NCBI GenBank assembly: GCA_024196135.1
Contig: JAMQCK010000510.1
Coordinates: forward strand, 1 to 21,023
Source of the DNA: Pleurotus ostreatus/Saccharomyces cerevisiae fusant
Taxonomy: Eukaryota > Opisthokonta
DNA: 21,023 nt
Direction of reading: 5' to 3'
Positions 11,001 through 20,028 of the stretch are shown here, one piece after another; position 1 is the first letter of the stretch; every line of letters begins with the position of its first letter. Both the position numbers and the translations under genes were made by a program. The notes below the pieces were generated by a model that worked only from the letters and a program-made list of their open reading frames with translations, did no database searches and was not told the DNA's origin.

Positions 11001-11198
11001 GGTGCGGGCATGTCGCTGGAGGGGCACCATGCGCCGATGGGGATTAGCGAGGCGGAGCTGATGGCGCTGATTACGAGCGAGTTGGGGAGCCAACATGCAC
11101 AAACTGAACGGCCAGACGGGTCGAGAGAACAACAGGACGCGCGGGGCAAGGAGGGCGATGGAGCGTCGCGGATGAATGGCGTCGCGTCGTCGCATTGA
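2074..11198 (+). CDS. Zn(II)2Cys6 fungal-specific transcription factor, 20 exons
   Basis: Nuclear DNA-binding regulator by family; target genes unknown. Exons: 2074-2137, 2878-2983, 3267-3302, 3830-3847, 4593-4703, 5157-5259, 5678-5725, 6066-6170, 6695-6845, 6904-7006, 7196-7329, 7518-7754, 7907-8145, 8211-8392, 8447-8925, 8998-9227, 9290-9551, 9617-9880, 9953-10286, 10337-11198. All phases agree; donors are mostly GTGAGT. The product is about 1355 aa; 10116-10169 may be one more in-phase intron. Residues 71-97 form a C-X2-C-X6-C-X5-C-X2-C-X6-C zinc cluster after KLSRA, followed by a basic linker and a short heptad-like helix (117-131). Asn/Met/Gly-rich disorder covers about 198-320. The middle homology (Fungal_trans) region is about 430-800, with [13 protein letters not shown] (460-472) and [13 protein letters not shown] (612-624). 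Next come a CxCxC/CxC cluster (892-915) and an S/P-rich disordered tail with SPSQxF and GLGHSGG repeats; a candidate activation helix is at 1304-1321. Exons 1-2 are the least certain. No specific ortholog is claimed. Confidence 0.85.
2138..2877 (+). other. Intron 1 (740 nt) with pyrimidine tracts and internal repeats
   Basis: Donor GTGAGT at 2138, acceptor CCCAG ending 2877. After a G/T-rich start, the body is dominated by C/T tracts (CCTCCC, CTTCGTCCGCT). Three copies of CGCTCCCCGCTAGGGG begin at 2518, 2686 and 2739. No exon-like stretch with consistent phase was found inside. Long open frames here are low-complexity artefacts. Confidence 0.6.
3303..3829 (+). other. Intron 3 (527 nt), G-rich first half
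   Basis: Donor GTGAGT, acceptor TTGCAG. The first ~300 nt are strongly G/T- then G/A-rich on the + strand, including four close G-runs at 3472-3491. The second half holds direct repeats around GTGGGACGCGAAC (about 3639 and 3748) and CGTCCTGCGTGCGCG. No coding exon is needed here, because exons 3 and 4 join in phase. Confidence 0.6.
3830..4703 (+). other. Zn2Cys6 zinc cluster encoded across two exons
   Basis: The 18-nt exon 3830-3847 encodes the first two zinc ligands (Cys71, Cys74). After a 745-nt intron, exon 4593-4703 supplies Cys81, Cys87, Cys90 and Cys97 with the RRRRIK basic stretch between ligands two and three. The spacing C-X2-C-X6-C-X5-C-X2-C-X6-C matches the family exactly, which confirms the splice choice. 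Confidence 0.9.
3848..4592 (+). other. Intron 4 (745 nt) with repeated GGCGTCGACTGCGTCG
   Basis: This intron splits the zinc cluster. Perfect copies of GGCGTCGACTGCGTCG occur at 3946, 4193 and 4245, with partial copies near 4146, 4270 and 4346, set among GGGGCGAGCG units. The 3' third switches to C/T and then C/A-rich sequence before the CCCAG acceptor. Confidence 0.6.
4704..6694 (+). other. Introns 5-8 (453, 418, 340 and 524 nt)
   Basis: Intron 5 is 4704-5156, intron 6 5260-5677, intron 7 5726-6065 and intron 8 6171-6694; short exons lie between. Introns 5 and 6 open with T/G tracts after GTGAGTTTTTT, and 5 ends in C/A-C/T tracts. Intron 7 has two near copies of a TCTTTG(C/A)TCCTTCGTGTTA segment at about 5750 and 5792, and a CGCTCGCTCCCCGC motif at about 5930 resembling intron 1. 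Only splicing signals and low-complexity DNA were recognised. Confidence 0.55.
6904..6945 (+). repeat. 21-bp in-frame tandem repeat (ANGMNGG)
   Basis: Two adjacent 21-bp units in exon 10 encode ANGMNGG twice. Further N-x-M-N-G variants lie on either side in exons 9-11. The repeat builds part of an Asn/Met/Gly-rich disordered segment between the zinc cluster and the middle homology region of the regulator. Confidence 0.75.
10365..10715 (+). repeat. In-frame SPSQxF octad repeats
   Basis: Exon 20 of the regulator encodes SPSQHF and SPSQAF (within 10365-10451) and then, at 10650-10715, NSQRF followed by two SPSQRF units with a near-exact 24-bp period. Each unit carries an SP dipeptide and an aromatic anchor. 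The second cluster is nearly identical at the DNA level and so is probably young; the first is more diverged. Confidence 0.75.
10933..10989 (+). repeat. 18-bp in-frame repeat (GLGHSG)
   Basis: Three to four units of about 18 bp encode [12 protein letters not shown] near the C-terminus of the regulator. The segment is Gly/His-rich and presumably disordered. Confidence 0.75.
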
Positions 11199-11569
11199 GG
11201 CAAGACGGATGACGGGAGGTAATCGGCGATGCGAGTTGATCGAGGCGCGACGCGTCTGGCGTCTCCTGGGTGTGATAATGGACTGCGTAGTTGTATACCA
11301 GCCTTTCTTCTGTGACTTATGCTTTGAAGTATTTGCCTGAATGTATTATATAGTCCGTCTCGTCTTGTTCTGTCAGTGGCCTAGCTATATCGTATGCACC
11401 GTCTCCTTAGTAGTTGTTCCACGCTTCTGCGCACAAAATAAAGGCCTTTCACTATCGCTCTGTCTGACCTGAATGACCCGCCTACGTTTCTCGATAGCGC
11501 TGGCTGTAGCTAATAGGAGATCCGACCTTGCGTCAACCGGGAGGCCTTCATCGACTTGATGCACGGCAG
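11199..11569 (+). other. 3' flank of the regulator with candidate poly(A) signal
   Basis: No open frame of interest occurs. A perfect AATAAA lies at 11437-11442, about 240 nt after the stop codon, and AT-richer sequence (GTATTATATAG, near 11342) precedes it. Either could set the transcript end. The opposing tRNA gene starts shortly after. Confidence 0.4.
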
Positions 11570-11576
11570 AAAAAAA
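11570..11576 (-). terminator. Pol III terminator of the tRNA-Asp gene
   Basis: Seven consecutive A on the + strand give a T7 run on the minus strand, six bases past the tRNA 3' end. This is the standard RNA polymerase III stop signal. Confidence 0.9.
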
Positions 11577-11582
11577 GGTGTC

Positions 11583-11654
11583 CTCCTCGGCGGGGAGTCG
11601 AACCCCGCTCTCCCGCGTGACAGGCGGGTGTACTAGCCGATATACTACCGAGGA
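11583..11654 (-). tRNA. tRNA-Asp (GTC)
   Basis: Read on the minus strand, 72 nt fold as a full cloverleaf. The 7-bp acceptor stem is TCCTCGG with CCGAGGA, the discriminator is G, and the D stem is GTAT/GTAC. The anticodon arm is CCCGC-CTGTCAC-GCGGG with anticodon GTC, and the T arm is CGGGG-TTCGACT-CCCCG. The A and B boxes of the internal Pol III promoter are present. There is no intron and CCA is not encoded, as expected for a eukaryotic nuclear gene. Confidence 0.96.
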
Positions 11655-12060
11655 CTTGTTCAATATCTCCCTCGCAACTACCAGATCGCGCTAACCCACG
11701 ACCAGGGGCCAGACAGGTTCGAGCCCTCGATTTGTCCTGGGCGTCTTCTAATCGATTGAGCTCAATCCTCAGGCTTCTTGGGACAAGAAATTGCCTCGAA
11801 GCAACGCCTGAACATCGGTCGGAACCGACGCACGTGAGGGATGTTCGTCTTCGGCTTTCTTTTCGTTCCTCCTTCCTGCAACCGATGGCGTCGATAGCCT
11901 CACCCCCGTTCTCCTCTACTGTACACCTCTCTCGTCATCTTACGCAGACGAGCATATGGATTGGAGCCGCCAACGGTGCGCAACCTGTGGCGCCCGTTCA
12001 TGTCCCTTTCTCCGGACACCAAACTTGTAAAGACGACCTTCGACGCGAGGGCCGCCGGCG

Positions 12061-12137
12061 TTTCGAAAGGCTCGCTGACACTTCGAAGGGCTGATCTACG
12101 CTTCGAAAGACTCATCTACGCTTCGACGAAGTCCTCG
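12061..12137. repeat. 20-bp tandem repeat
   Basis: Units start at 12061, 12081, 12101 and 12121, each opening (C/T)TTCGAAAGG-like and ending CTCATCTACG-like. The spacing is exactly 20 bp and the last unit is truncated. Each of the first three carries the palindrome TTCGAA. Confidence 0.75.
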
Positions 12138-13146
12138 CTGCCGAACGTCCTTTGCCGAGGGACAACGATGCGGCAGAAGGATGCGCCCGATGCGCCGAAG
12201 CATTCAGTGAGATGCCGGGTGATGGGGAGAGGGAGATGAAGGGGAAGAAGTGGGGATGATGGCCGAGATTAGATGCAATGTGAGCTGGGGGGCGGGGTAA
12301 GGGCCAATGGGCGGAGGAGATTGAACTTTGAGTTGAGGGCGTAGCTCAGTGCTTATGAAGGCAGAGATCTCACCTTGTAGACCTTTCTAGCGAGCTGCCA
12401 AATGCAATGACCGGTCAGCTTGAAGGTATGAGCGCGCAATGTTCGATGCCGAGTATATGCACGTCGGCACGGTCCGAGGCGCGGGACTTTGAGATGCATG
12501 GGCGAGCTTCTCTCATCTTCTGTCGTAGGCATTCACAGCAGGACCCACGCATCTTTGTCTCTTTCTCATCCTGCCACACATGCCGTCGTACACCGCTCAC
12601 CCATCGCGACGAATACCCTAGCCCATTGTGACGAATACACTCGCGCGTACGGACCGGAAGACCCACTTGACGTTAGAGATGCATATGGTCCCGCAGGAGA
12701 GACTTAACCTCGCGGAGTCCAAAGGTGAACGTAGCTGTAATTGTGTTACATACACGAAGTCCGATGATTAGGACCGATGCACCTGCGCGGAAACCGTGAC
12801 GGTAGTACGTGACAGCAATCCCTGCAGAGACCTACCGGTCAAGATGAGCGCATTAGCCATTCCCCTCTGGAGACAAAGCAGGTTGAACGTGACTGGCGAG
12901 ATATGGCGAAGAGCGCGCGACTCGACGTTAAATGGATTTCCAGGCGCATGAAGTACGAGAGACTTTGCGTCCAATCTCTGTCGCCGCCCGCTGGGAAGGA
13001 AATAATCCCGAGTTGGCGTGTACGACGATCCCAGGATCCCAGGATACCTGCGAAGGTTCACCGTGTGTGAGAGCGGAGATCTGCGCCTAGATGCTGCCGA
13101 CGAACCTTAGATGCGAGGGGGTCCTGCCGCGCACGCGTGACGCGGG

Positions 13147-13266
13147 CCGTCGAAGGGTACACGGGCGACGAAGCTTGGCGCAGCGCATACGCGTGAGAGA
13201 ACGGCATATGCGCGATGAAGACCGTCGAAGGGCATAGAATAGAGTTCAATGAAGGCCGTCGAAGGG
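13147..13266. repeat. Dispersed CCGTCGAAGGG repeats
   Basis: CCGTCGAAGGG occurs three times at about 13147, 13222 and 13256. The last two are inside a longer GATGAAGACCGTCGAAGGG-type unit spaced 34 bp apart. Function unknown. Confidence 0.6.
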
Positions 13267-14791
13267 GGGAAGGGCGTTAAATGAGGGAATAGAAGCGCCG
13301 TTGCACACGCAAGGAGGCGCTGTCACACACCAGGAGACCGCGAGCGAATGAGGATGGAGCGGGTTCGGAGCCGATGTACTGGATGACATTGAGTTACCGC
13401 GGGAAGGTAATGAGCTACCGCGATGGGTTTCCGGATGAGGGGAGAAGATGAAAGGAGGGAGGGAGCAAAAGGAAGTTCATGTAGGAGAGGAGACGCTCTG
13501 CCGGATGATGCGCTAGGTCTTTGGTTTGCTGAGAGAAGACGTCGAGCACGAAGGGAGCGAAGCCCAAACAAAAGAGGAGCCTGAAGGACCGCGCCGCTGC
13601 TCGTTCCTCAGGAGAAACTGCGAGATGAGACGGACCCAGCGGCCCCGTACGTACTCACATGCGCCGCACGCCGAGAAGGCCGTAAACACGAACGGAGCAG
13701 AGTCATCAGCCAGAACGGAGCAGATGCGCACAACGAAAAGCGGAAGATTGCCGTTGGGAAATGAAAGCAACCAGGGTGCGCTTGACGAAACCTGCCAGGT
13801 ACGCATTGCAGAAGACACCCCAGTACGAGCGTGACAGGAGTATGTTTGATGAAGACCAAGAAGAGCGACGAAGTAGTGACCGCAATGGTGGCGCAGATGC
13901 TGTGCGAAGTCCGTTCCCCTTGCGGCAGTAACGAGAACGGAACAATGGCACACGTTCATTTCGGCGGATGTAGAAGTCACGCCACCGTCGCGAGGGTTCC
14001 ACAGCTTTGCTGGTTTCCTGTCCGTACAAGGGAGGACCTTGTTCCATCAGAAAGGTCGCTCAGGTGGGGCCCTGTGTGAATACGAAAGCTAGTGGTCACT
14101 CATCTTTTCGCTGCACGACCATTTAACCCCGTTCGAAGGGGGTCACGACGCGCCGAAATTCTCATGCCGGCAGGGAGACGGATGGATTTTCAAGCCCGAG
14201 TCTCCCGTATAGCCTCGGATACATTGAGATCACAGGAGGAGCAGAAGCAATCAGCCTTGCAACGATGCAGCACTTTGTCAAGTCGAGATCATGAACGTTG
14301 AAAACAAGAGTTCGCGTGGTCTGCACGTGATAAACCGGGAGTTTGCGGGCTACGGGCCGGACTGTCCGTGGCTTGTTATCGACCGTCATGTTGTCTCCCT
14401 CAGTCAAACGACCTGTGCATTATCTCGCTCCTCGTTCATACCGTATACTCATTAACCCGAAGTAATGCCATACAGCTTGCTCACCAATCTTCTCGCTTTT
14501 TCCGGGACCTACAACATGATGAGAGGGGACCCTGAACATATTCGAGCATACACACATATCTTCGGTCATTAGAAGTGCGCAGAGTGCCTTTCTGTGAGAT
14601 AGCCATGTACTCTGAAAGGAGCTGGCTTGCTCTCTGGTATGCGCCCTGCGGTAGGACCTACTACTCACCGCACAATCAGCGCACACTGACAGCTCATCAG
14701 GCTAACCACATCGCGGCGCTTCGGCACTTGCTGGCACCACAGAATGCTGTTAAGCCGGCTCAACCTCTTTCTACCAGCCACGTCGCTGACT

Positions 14792-14820
14792 GAGTTAACT
14801 CGGTTGACTACCACTGGTAG
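14792..14820. promoter_or_regulatory. Paired palindromes upstream of the NLR-like gene
   Basis: GAGTTAACTC at 14792-14801 is a perfect 10-bp palindrome. CTACCA-C-TGGTAG at 14808-14820 is a perfect inverted repeat around one base. They lie 6 bp apart and about 95-120 bp before the ATG at 14913, so they are candidate binding sites for a dimeric regulator. This is inference only. Confidence 0.35.
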
Positions 14821-14912
14821 CGCTTCGAGGTCGCATCGCTATATCGGCCGCGTCCTTACATAGTACCGACTAAATCGCCTACCGCTCAACAACGCCCGTC
14901 CCGCAGCCGAAT

Positions 14913-17900
14913 ATGTTTCCCCCGCCTAGCCATACACCGCCTCCGACATCCTCGGCGGCGAAGCCTCAACCAACCACCATCGACCCGCTCGCAGCACTTT
15001 GGAATGAGGCTGTAGCGAGATACGAGAACGATACGCGGACAAAGCTAGGCTCACCCTCAAAAGCTATCGCTCAACGCGAGTCGCTAAAGGACTCCTCTAC
15101 TCACACTGCCGAACTTGACTCGGCCGACGCGATCTTTCACTATGTACGCCAACAAGAAGCCTCCTTCAAGACCTTTCGCGGGGGCGGTGCAGGTCCTCTC
15201 CTTCGCCGTCTCCGCCCCATCACCGAGGTGGTGGGTACGTTGTCTGGCGTCATCGGAGAGGCCGTCGGTATTGTGAGTTGCTGCATGCTCATTAGCGACA
15301 GAAGGAACGCTACTAACCTCCTTTGCGTCGAAGCCATTCGCTCCCGGCAAGGCCGTCTTCACAGCGGCTGGAGAGCTAGTGAAGGTGAGATCCCGTCTCA
15401 TTTGGGCTCTGAAGTGAGGGCTTAACATGATATGCAGGCTTCTCTGGCTGTCCAGGACGACTACGACGCGGTTTGTACGGCATTCGAGACGATGGAGGCG
15501 CATCTGCGTATCATACAGCCCGCCATCGAGGGCGACTTGCATCCGACGCTGCGGGAAGCATCCGTGAAGCTTCTCGCGCAAATTCTGACCGTGCTTGGTG
15601 TGATCAGGAAGCTACAGAAGGATGGACGCATACGTGGGCCTCCCTTTCACGCTCTCGTACCCCATGAGCATTGACAGAGGCCACTAGGAACTTGGCTGAA
15701 GAAGCTGGCTCAATCGAAGGAAGTGTCTTCGGCGCTGGAGGATCTCGGTCGACTTGCGACCAGTCACCATCAAGCGGTTTCCGCCGTGACTCTAGCCACG
15801 TCGCAAAAGACGCTTTCGATGCTCACGGAGAGCATTCGGTGTAAGTCCTTGACGCGCTCTTGCATTACTCTATGATTAACCTGTTGTCAGGGGCGGCGGA
15901 AGACCAAGATGTGAACCGTCGATGCTTGAAATCGGTAGCTCAGATCGCGCAGGAGGTTTATGGTACGCCATTTGCTTCGTGAACGCGTCTCCTTATATTC
16001 ATATTCCGTGATTCAGACGAACTGAGGCTCAGTGCCTCGGCAACCTGCGAAGCAGTTATCAGCAATCGCGGCATCCTCGAGAGCCTGCAGACCACCCTCC
16101 TCCACCACATCGCTGCCGTCGCAGATGACAAAAGTGAGGATTCGATCTCCTCGCGGACGCCTGCTCATGCTCCGCCGCAGCGTATGCCGGTATGGATAAG
16201 ATATGCAGGTGGCTCGAATACCAAGACTCCTCACCGCGACTGAATGAGCTCCTGCACAACCGCGCGCCGTCCACTGGGGCGTGGTTTCTCGATGGCGAGG
16301 AATTTGCCACACTCAAGACCGGTAAGAAGCGCGCTTTGTGGCTGCAAGGGAAAGGTACGGCTTCATCGCACGATAATTCATTGTCCTGACGCCCTGTCAG
16401 CTGGAAGCGGCAAGAGCACCATGATGTGAGTTCTTGGAAGGTCTGTTCTCGCCTACACCGACTCATAAAATCTCCAGCGCCGGCGCAATCAACGATCTGC
16501 GTGTCGCCAGCGCATGGGCTGACTCTGAGGCTCTAGTCCTCTACCACTTCTTCGATGCAACGAACACCTCCCGATCTCGTGACTTGCGCACTTTGCTGTC
16601 TTCGCTGCTCTGCCAACTCGGACACCTTCGCACCGAGAGCCTGTCCTCCCTCCTCCGCTTTCACAAAGATAACATGCACGGGCACTCGCAGCCGGCCCTG
16701 GATGCACTTCACCGTCTGCTCGACAGACTCCTGGATGATCTGTCTGCCCCTGTATTCGTCGTTGTCGACGCTTTGGATGAGGCCGACGATGCGAACGAAG
16801 AAATCATCGAGTTTCTCGAGCATCTTCGCATACGCCCTGATATACGCCTGCTGCTCTCCAGTCGCGGCGAAGTCCTCTTTCGCGAACGTCTGATGGGCCT
16901 TTGCGACTCGCACGTCATCGTGAGCGAGGAACTAGTCAAAGGCGATATCGGCATAGTGCTTCACGGAGCTCTCACGAGGGGTGGCGTCCTGGGCAAGGTC
17001 AAGGACACCGATCTCGTGCGGGAGGCACTCCAGGTCAGAGCAGACGGGAGGTCAATCAGACTGCCTTTTCAATCACTCGAAAGGAGCTGACACATTTTGT
17101 AGCTTTCGCTGGACCGCTATACAGATACAAGAACTGTCCCGGATAGCCGGAATCCCTACGAAGGTCCGCCAAAAGCTGAAGACGCTGCCCAAGTCCCTGA
17201 GCGAGACATACGAGCGCAGTCTGCAGGCGATCGACCCCGACGATCGCGCAGACGTGCACCGCCTGCTGATCTGGTTAATCCTGGCGTGCGTGCCTCTGAC
17301 CACGACGGACTTCGCACTGCTTCTGGCATTCGACTACTCCGACCGTATACCATCATTTGACGCCGATTTGCAACCGTCATCGGCGGACGCGGCCCTCTCG
17401 CTCGTCGGGTCGACCTTCCTCTCTGTCCACGACGGCGAGGTCCGCCTCGCGCATGCGTCCGTGAAGGATTACTTGCTCGCGCTTCCGCCCACGTCCGACT
17501 TCCATGTTGACGTTCAACTCTCACATTCGCTCATGGCTCGGACTGGCCTCGCGTACCTCGGCGCCATGCCCGATACCGCCAAGCAGGCGCGCTCACAGAA
17601 GCCAAACCAGCTGACGTACTCATGGGTCGTACACGTCGCAAAGGCCGGTACCGACGTGTATGCCGACCTCGAAAGGGACGCGGTCGCCTCACTCCGGGGA
17701 CTTCGCGGATCGGACTACCTCAGCGACGCACTTCAGGCTGCCGCTCAGATAGGTCACGCGCTGCTCGTTCATCTTCTTATTGAGGAGCTTGGCGCGGACG
17801 TCGATGCTCGCGACGAGCCTGACTTCACTGCTCTCCATTATGCCGCGCGAGAGAACCATCTGTCTATCGCTTGCTTGCTTTTGGACCAGATGAACGTGGC

Positions 17901-19491
17901 GAAACTCAATGGCGCAGAGGGCCGTATCTCGCCATTGCACTGTGCAGCCGCGTACGGGCACGAGGATATGATTGCCCTGTTTATCAGCCGTGGCTTGGAC
18001 ATAGAAGCTCGAAGCAATAATGGGTTCACGGCCCTCCATACCGCCGCTATATCCGGGCAGGCGAGCGCGGTACGTTTCCTCGTCGGGCTAGGGGCCGATA
18101 TCGGGGCGCGCGACGTCGATCACGGGTCATCTTCCCTCCACTACGCGGTGCAAAGAGGTTGCGACGATGCAGTGGCCGCGCTACTTGATCTCGGCGCAGA
18201 CGTCGAGCAGCGCGACAAGTATGGGCTCACTCCACTGCACACTGCAGCTTTATCCGGTCGACTCGAAGCTGCGCGCAAGCTCATCGCACGTGGGGCGGAC
18301 GTGGCTACGCAGTTCGAACAATATTCGCCAATTCATACTGCTGCTATGAACGGTTTCCAAGCTATTGTCGCCCTCCTGCTGGATAGCGGAGTACCGCTGG
18401 ATGACCGCAGCGCTTATGGGTGCACTGCGCTACACATCGCCGCAGAAAATGGGCATGTTGAGCTCGTTCGAATGCTCCTATCGCGAGGGTCAGACCCCAT
18501 TGTTCGCGAGCGTAGGGGCGCGACGCCCCTCCATCTTGCTGCTGTCCAGGATCGTGACGAGGTCATAACGTTCCTGCTCGATATAGGCGCGGACCCGAAT
18601 GCCGGTGACAACTCTGGTACGACACCTCTACACGATGCATGTCGGAATGACTCGTGCCGCGCCGCCCGCATCCTCCTCGACGGCGGGGCGGCGATAGATG
18701 CGCGCGACACTTCGCAGCTTACCCCGATGTTACACGCTGTTTTCATGGGCCACCAGGAGGTGTTAGGACTACTTCTTGCTCGTGGTGCCAACACCGCAGG
18801 ACACGGTGGACCCAGCATCCTTCACTCTGCGGCCTGGGCTGGCCATGTCGAAATCACTCGCCTTATCATCTCTCACGGGGTGAGCGTCCATACCCGCGAC
18901 GAGGTCGCTTCTACACCGTTGCATTCCGCTGCTCTGAAGGGCCAAGAAGATATCATCACTCTGCTGCTCGACATGGGTGCTAACCTCAAAAGCCGCGACG
19001 TCGACGGCTGTACCGCCCTCCACTACGCGACCAGAGGTGCTTATTTAGGTACCGTCTCCATTCTTCTCGAGCGCGGTGCAGATGTGAATGCGCGAGAGAA
19101 GACTGGGAAAACGGCCCTACACTTGGCAGCAACAGGGGTCATCCTCCGTTCAGCGGTGGAAGACCCGGCGCTAGACAGGTCAGACCTCCGAGATCCTTGC
19201 GCGCGCCCCAATATCGAGGTCGCCCGCGCCCTCATTGATAGCGGAGCCCACGTGGATTCCAAAGACGACGACGGTAATTACCCTCTGCACCTCGCGGCAT
19301 TTTACGAAGAGGAAGGCATAGTTCGGCTTCTGATAGCAGCTGGCGTCAGCCCCACTTCTCCAAACCGTATTGGTCGGATACCCGAAGACGGGATTGGCAC
19401 CAACAGCCAGCTGTCCGCCAGCCCAGCCAAGCGCGAGCGCATTCGCCAACTGCTGAGAGCTGGTATGACGGTCACGGGCGACCCGGAGTAG
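14913..19491 (+). CDS. Goodbye-NACHT-ankyrin STAND (NLR-like) protein
   Basis: Cytosolic signal-transducing NTPase by family: ligand sensing by the repeats should trigger nucleotide-driven oligomerisation. Fungal relatives are linked to non-self recognition and cell death; the role here is inferred. Exons: 14913-15272, 15334-15384, 15438-15633, 15688-15840, 15891-15962, 16017-16133, 16181-16354, 16401-16425, 16478-17050, 17103-19491. All phases agree, giving 1369 aa. A Pro-rich N-terminus precedes a Goodbye-type helical domain (about 29-250; LWNEAVARYE at 29-38, then PFAPGKAVF). The NACHT has Walker A GKAGSGKST (373-381), Walker B VFVVVDALDE (475-484) and LLLSSRGE. A winged-helix-like region with LPKSLSETYERSL and LAHASVKDYLL follows. 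About 15-16 ankyrin repeats span roughly 777-1332. The start is the first ATG in phase, with A at -3. Intron donors at 15634 (GTGGGC) and 17051 (GTCAAT) are weak but fix the phase. No signal peptide or membrane segment was seen. Confidence 0.88.
17728..19380 (+). repeat. Ankyrin repeat array
   Basis: About 15-16 repeats of roughly 33 residues follow the TPLHxAAxxGHxEVVxLLLxxGADVxARD pattern, all in the last exon. The first is degenerate. The repeat at about residues 1243-1292 holds a 23-residue insertion (1254-1276). Neighbouring repeats differ clearly in DNA and protein, so the array does not look recently amplified. In STAND proteins this part is the likely ligand sensor. Confidence 0.92.
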
Positions 19492-19517
19492 GAGGGGAAG
19501 GGGCATCATCCCCGTTA

Positions 19518-20028
19518 GGGTACGAGCCGTCGGGCAACATGTTCGCGTATGCTAGGGCAGCATAGGAACGATAGCATATTGGTAGTGAGGTACATATTGC
19601 TAAGTCGCATGGAGTCGAGCCGAATTTGGCCACGTCGATGCTCGAAGCCGAGGACTTTGCGAGGACGATGTCACTTGACCAGGCCGAGAATGAAGAACTT
19701 CGGGCGTCAGATAGATATAACTTCGCTATAAATGCGCCAGATGCACTTAGGAATATGCGTCAGGTAAGTTCTTCAACATAATGAGCGGCACCTTCAACCG
19801 ATGGAAGTCCGTCGAATTGACCGGGTTTGTCGACGAGGCAAGCGAGACGACCACGCATAAACATGACTGCAGTTGGTGATGATTTTCGATAATGAGGTGG
19901 AGTCGACGGGGGATCGCAAGGGAGGATGGTCGACTGAGAAGACAGTACGTGATTGAAGACTGAGCTGGCATAGATGGGCGTTGAATACAAGTCGAACAAT
20001 GCCTTTCGCATTCGGGATCATGTCTTTG
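19518..20028 (+). pseudogene. Broken coding-like sequence, family not recognised
   Basis: A frame open from 19518 encodes a short NMFAYARAA segment, hits two stops (19563, 19572), then stays open from 19575 to 19763 and ends in a GTAAGT donor. Its translation is acidic and helix-like (for example MLEAEDFARTMSLDQAENEE). Joining to 19873-19944 and then 19974-20028 keeps phase 0 across GTAAGT and GTACGT donors, but the second gap would be only 29 nt. A different + frame (19781-19879) also has coding-like codon use, and the minus strand has an 83-codon frame at 19760-20011. I read this as a decayed gene or transposon fragment. It could instead be a small intact gene whose splicing I have misjudged. 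Do not assign a function. Confidence 0.3.

Larger units (their letters stand above)
11655..14912. other. Intergenic region between tRNA-Asp and the NLR-like gene
   Basis: About 3.3 kb in which I cannot support a gene. It contains a 20-bp tandem repeat (12061-12137), GATGAAGACCGTCGAAGGG-like repeats near 13147-13266, a hydrophobic minus-strand frame (13608-13859 and neighbours) that may be a relic, and palindromes just before the NLR-like gene. Other open frames are short, overlapping and unrecognised. Confidence 0.5.

Noticed and set aside
10518..11198. Separate 226-codon gene starting at 10518
   Set aside because: The frame is open upstream to an AAGCAG acceptor ending at 10336 and continues the S/P-rich tail of the regulator, so it is the 3' part of the last exon.
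11710..11740. B-box-like CAGGTTCGAGCCC on the + strand
   Set aside because: The T-stem pairing is poor and no A box, anticodon arm or acceptor stem can be drawn around it.
12335..12410. tRNA-like start (GGGCGTAGCTCAGT) on the + strand
   Set aside because: It matches an A box and D arm, but there is no B box (GGTTCGA) at the right distance and no closing acceptor stem, so it is at most a tRNA-derived fragment.
17156..18039. Minus-strand frames under the ankyrin exon
   Set aside because: They are antisense shadows of the NACHT-ankyrin exon with no features of their own.
19481..19530. Possible splicing that would extend the NLR-like protein past its stop
   Set aside because: A GT...AG pair exists around the stop codon, but the resulting phase gives only a few residues before another stop and does not join the downstream frame.
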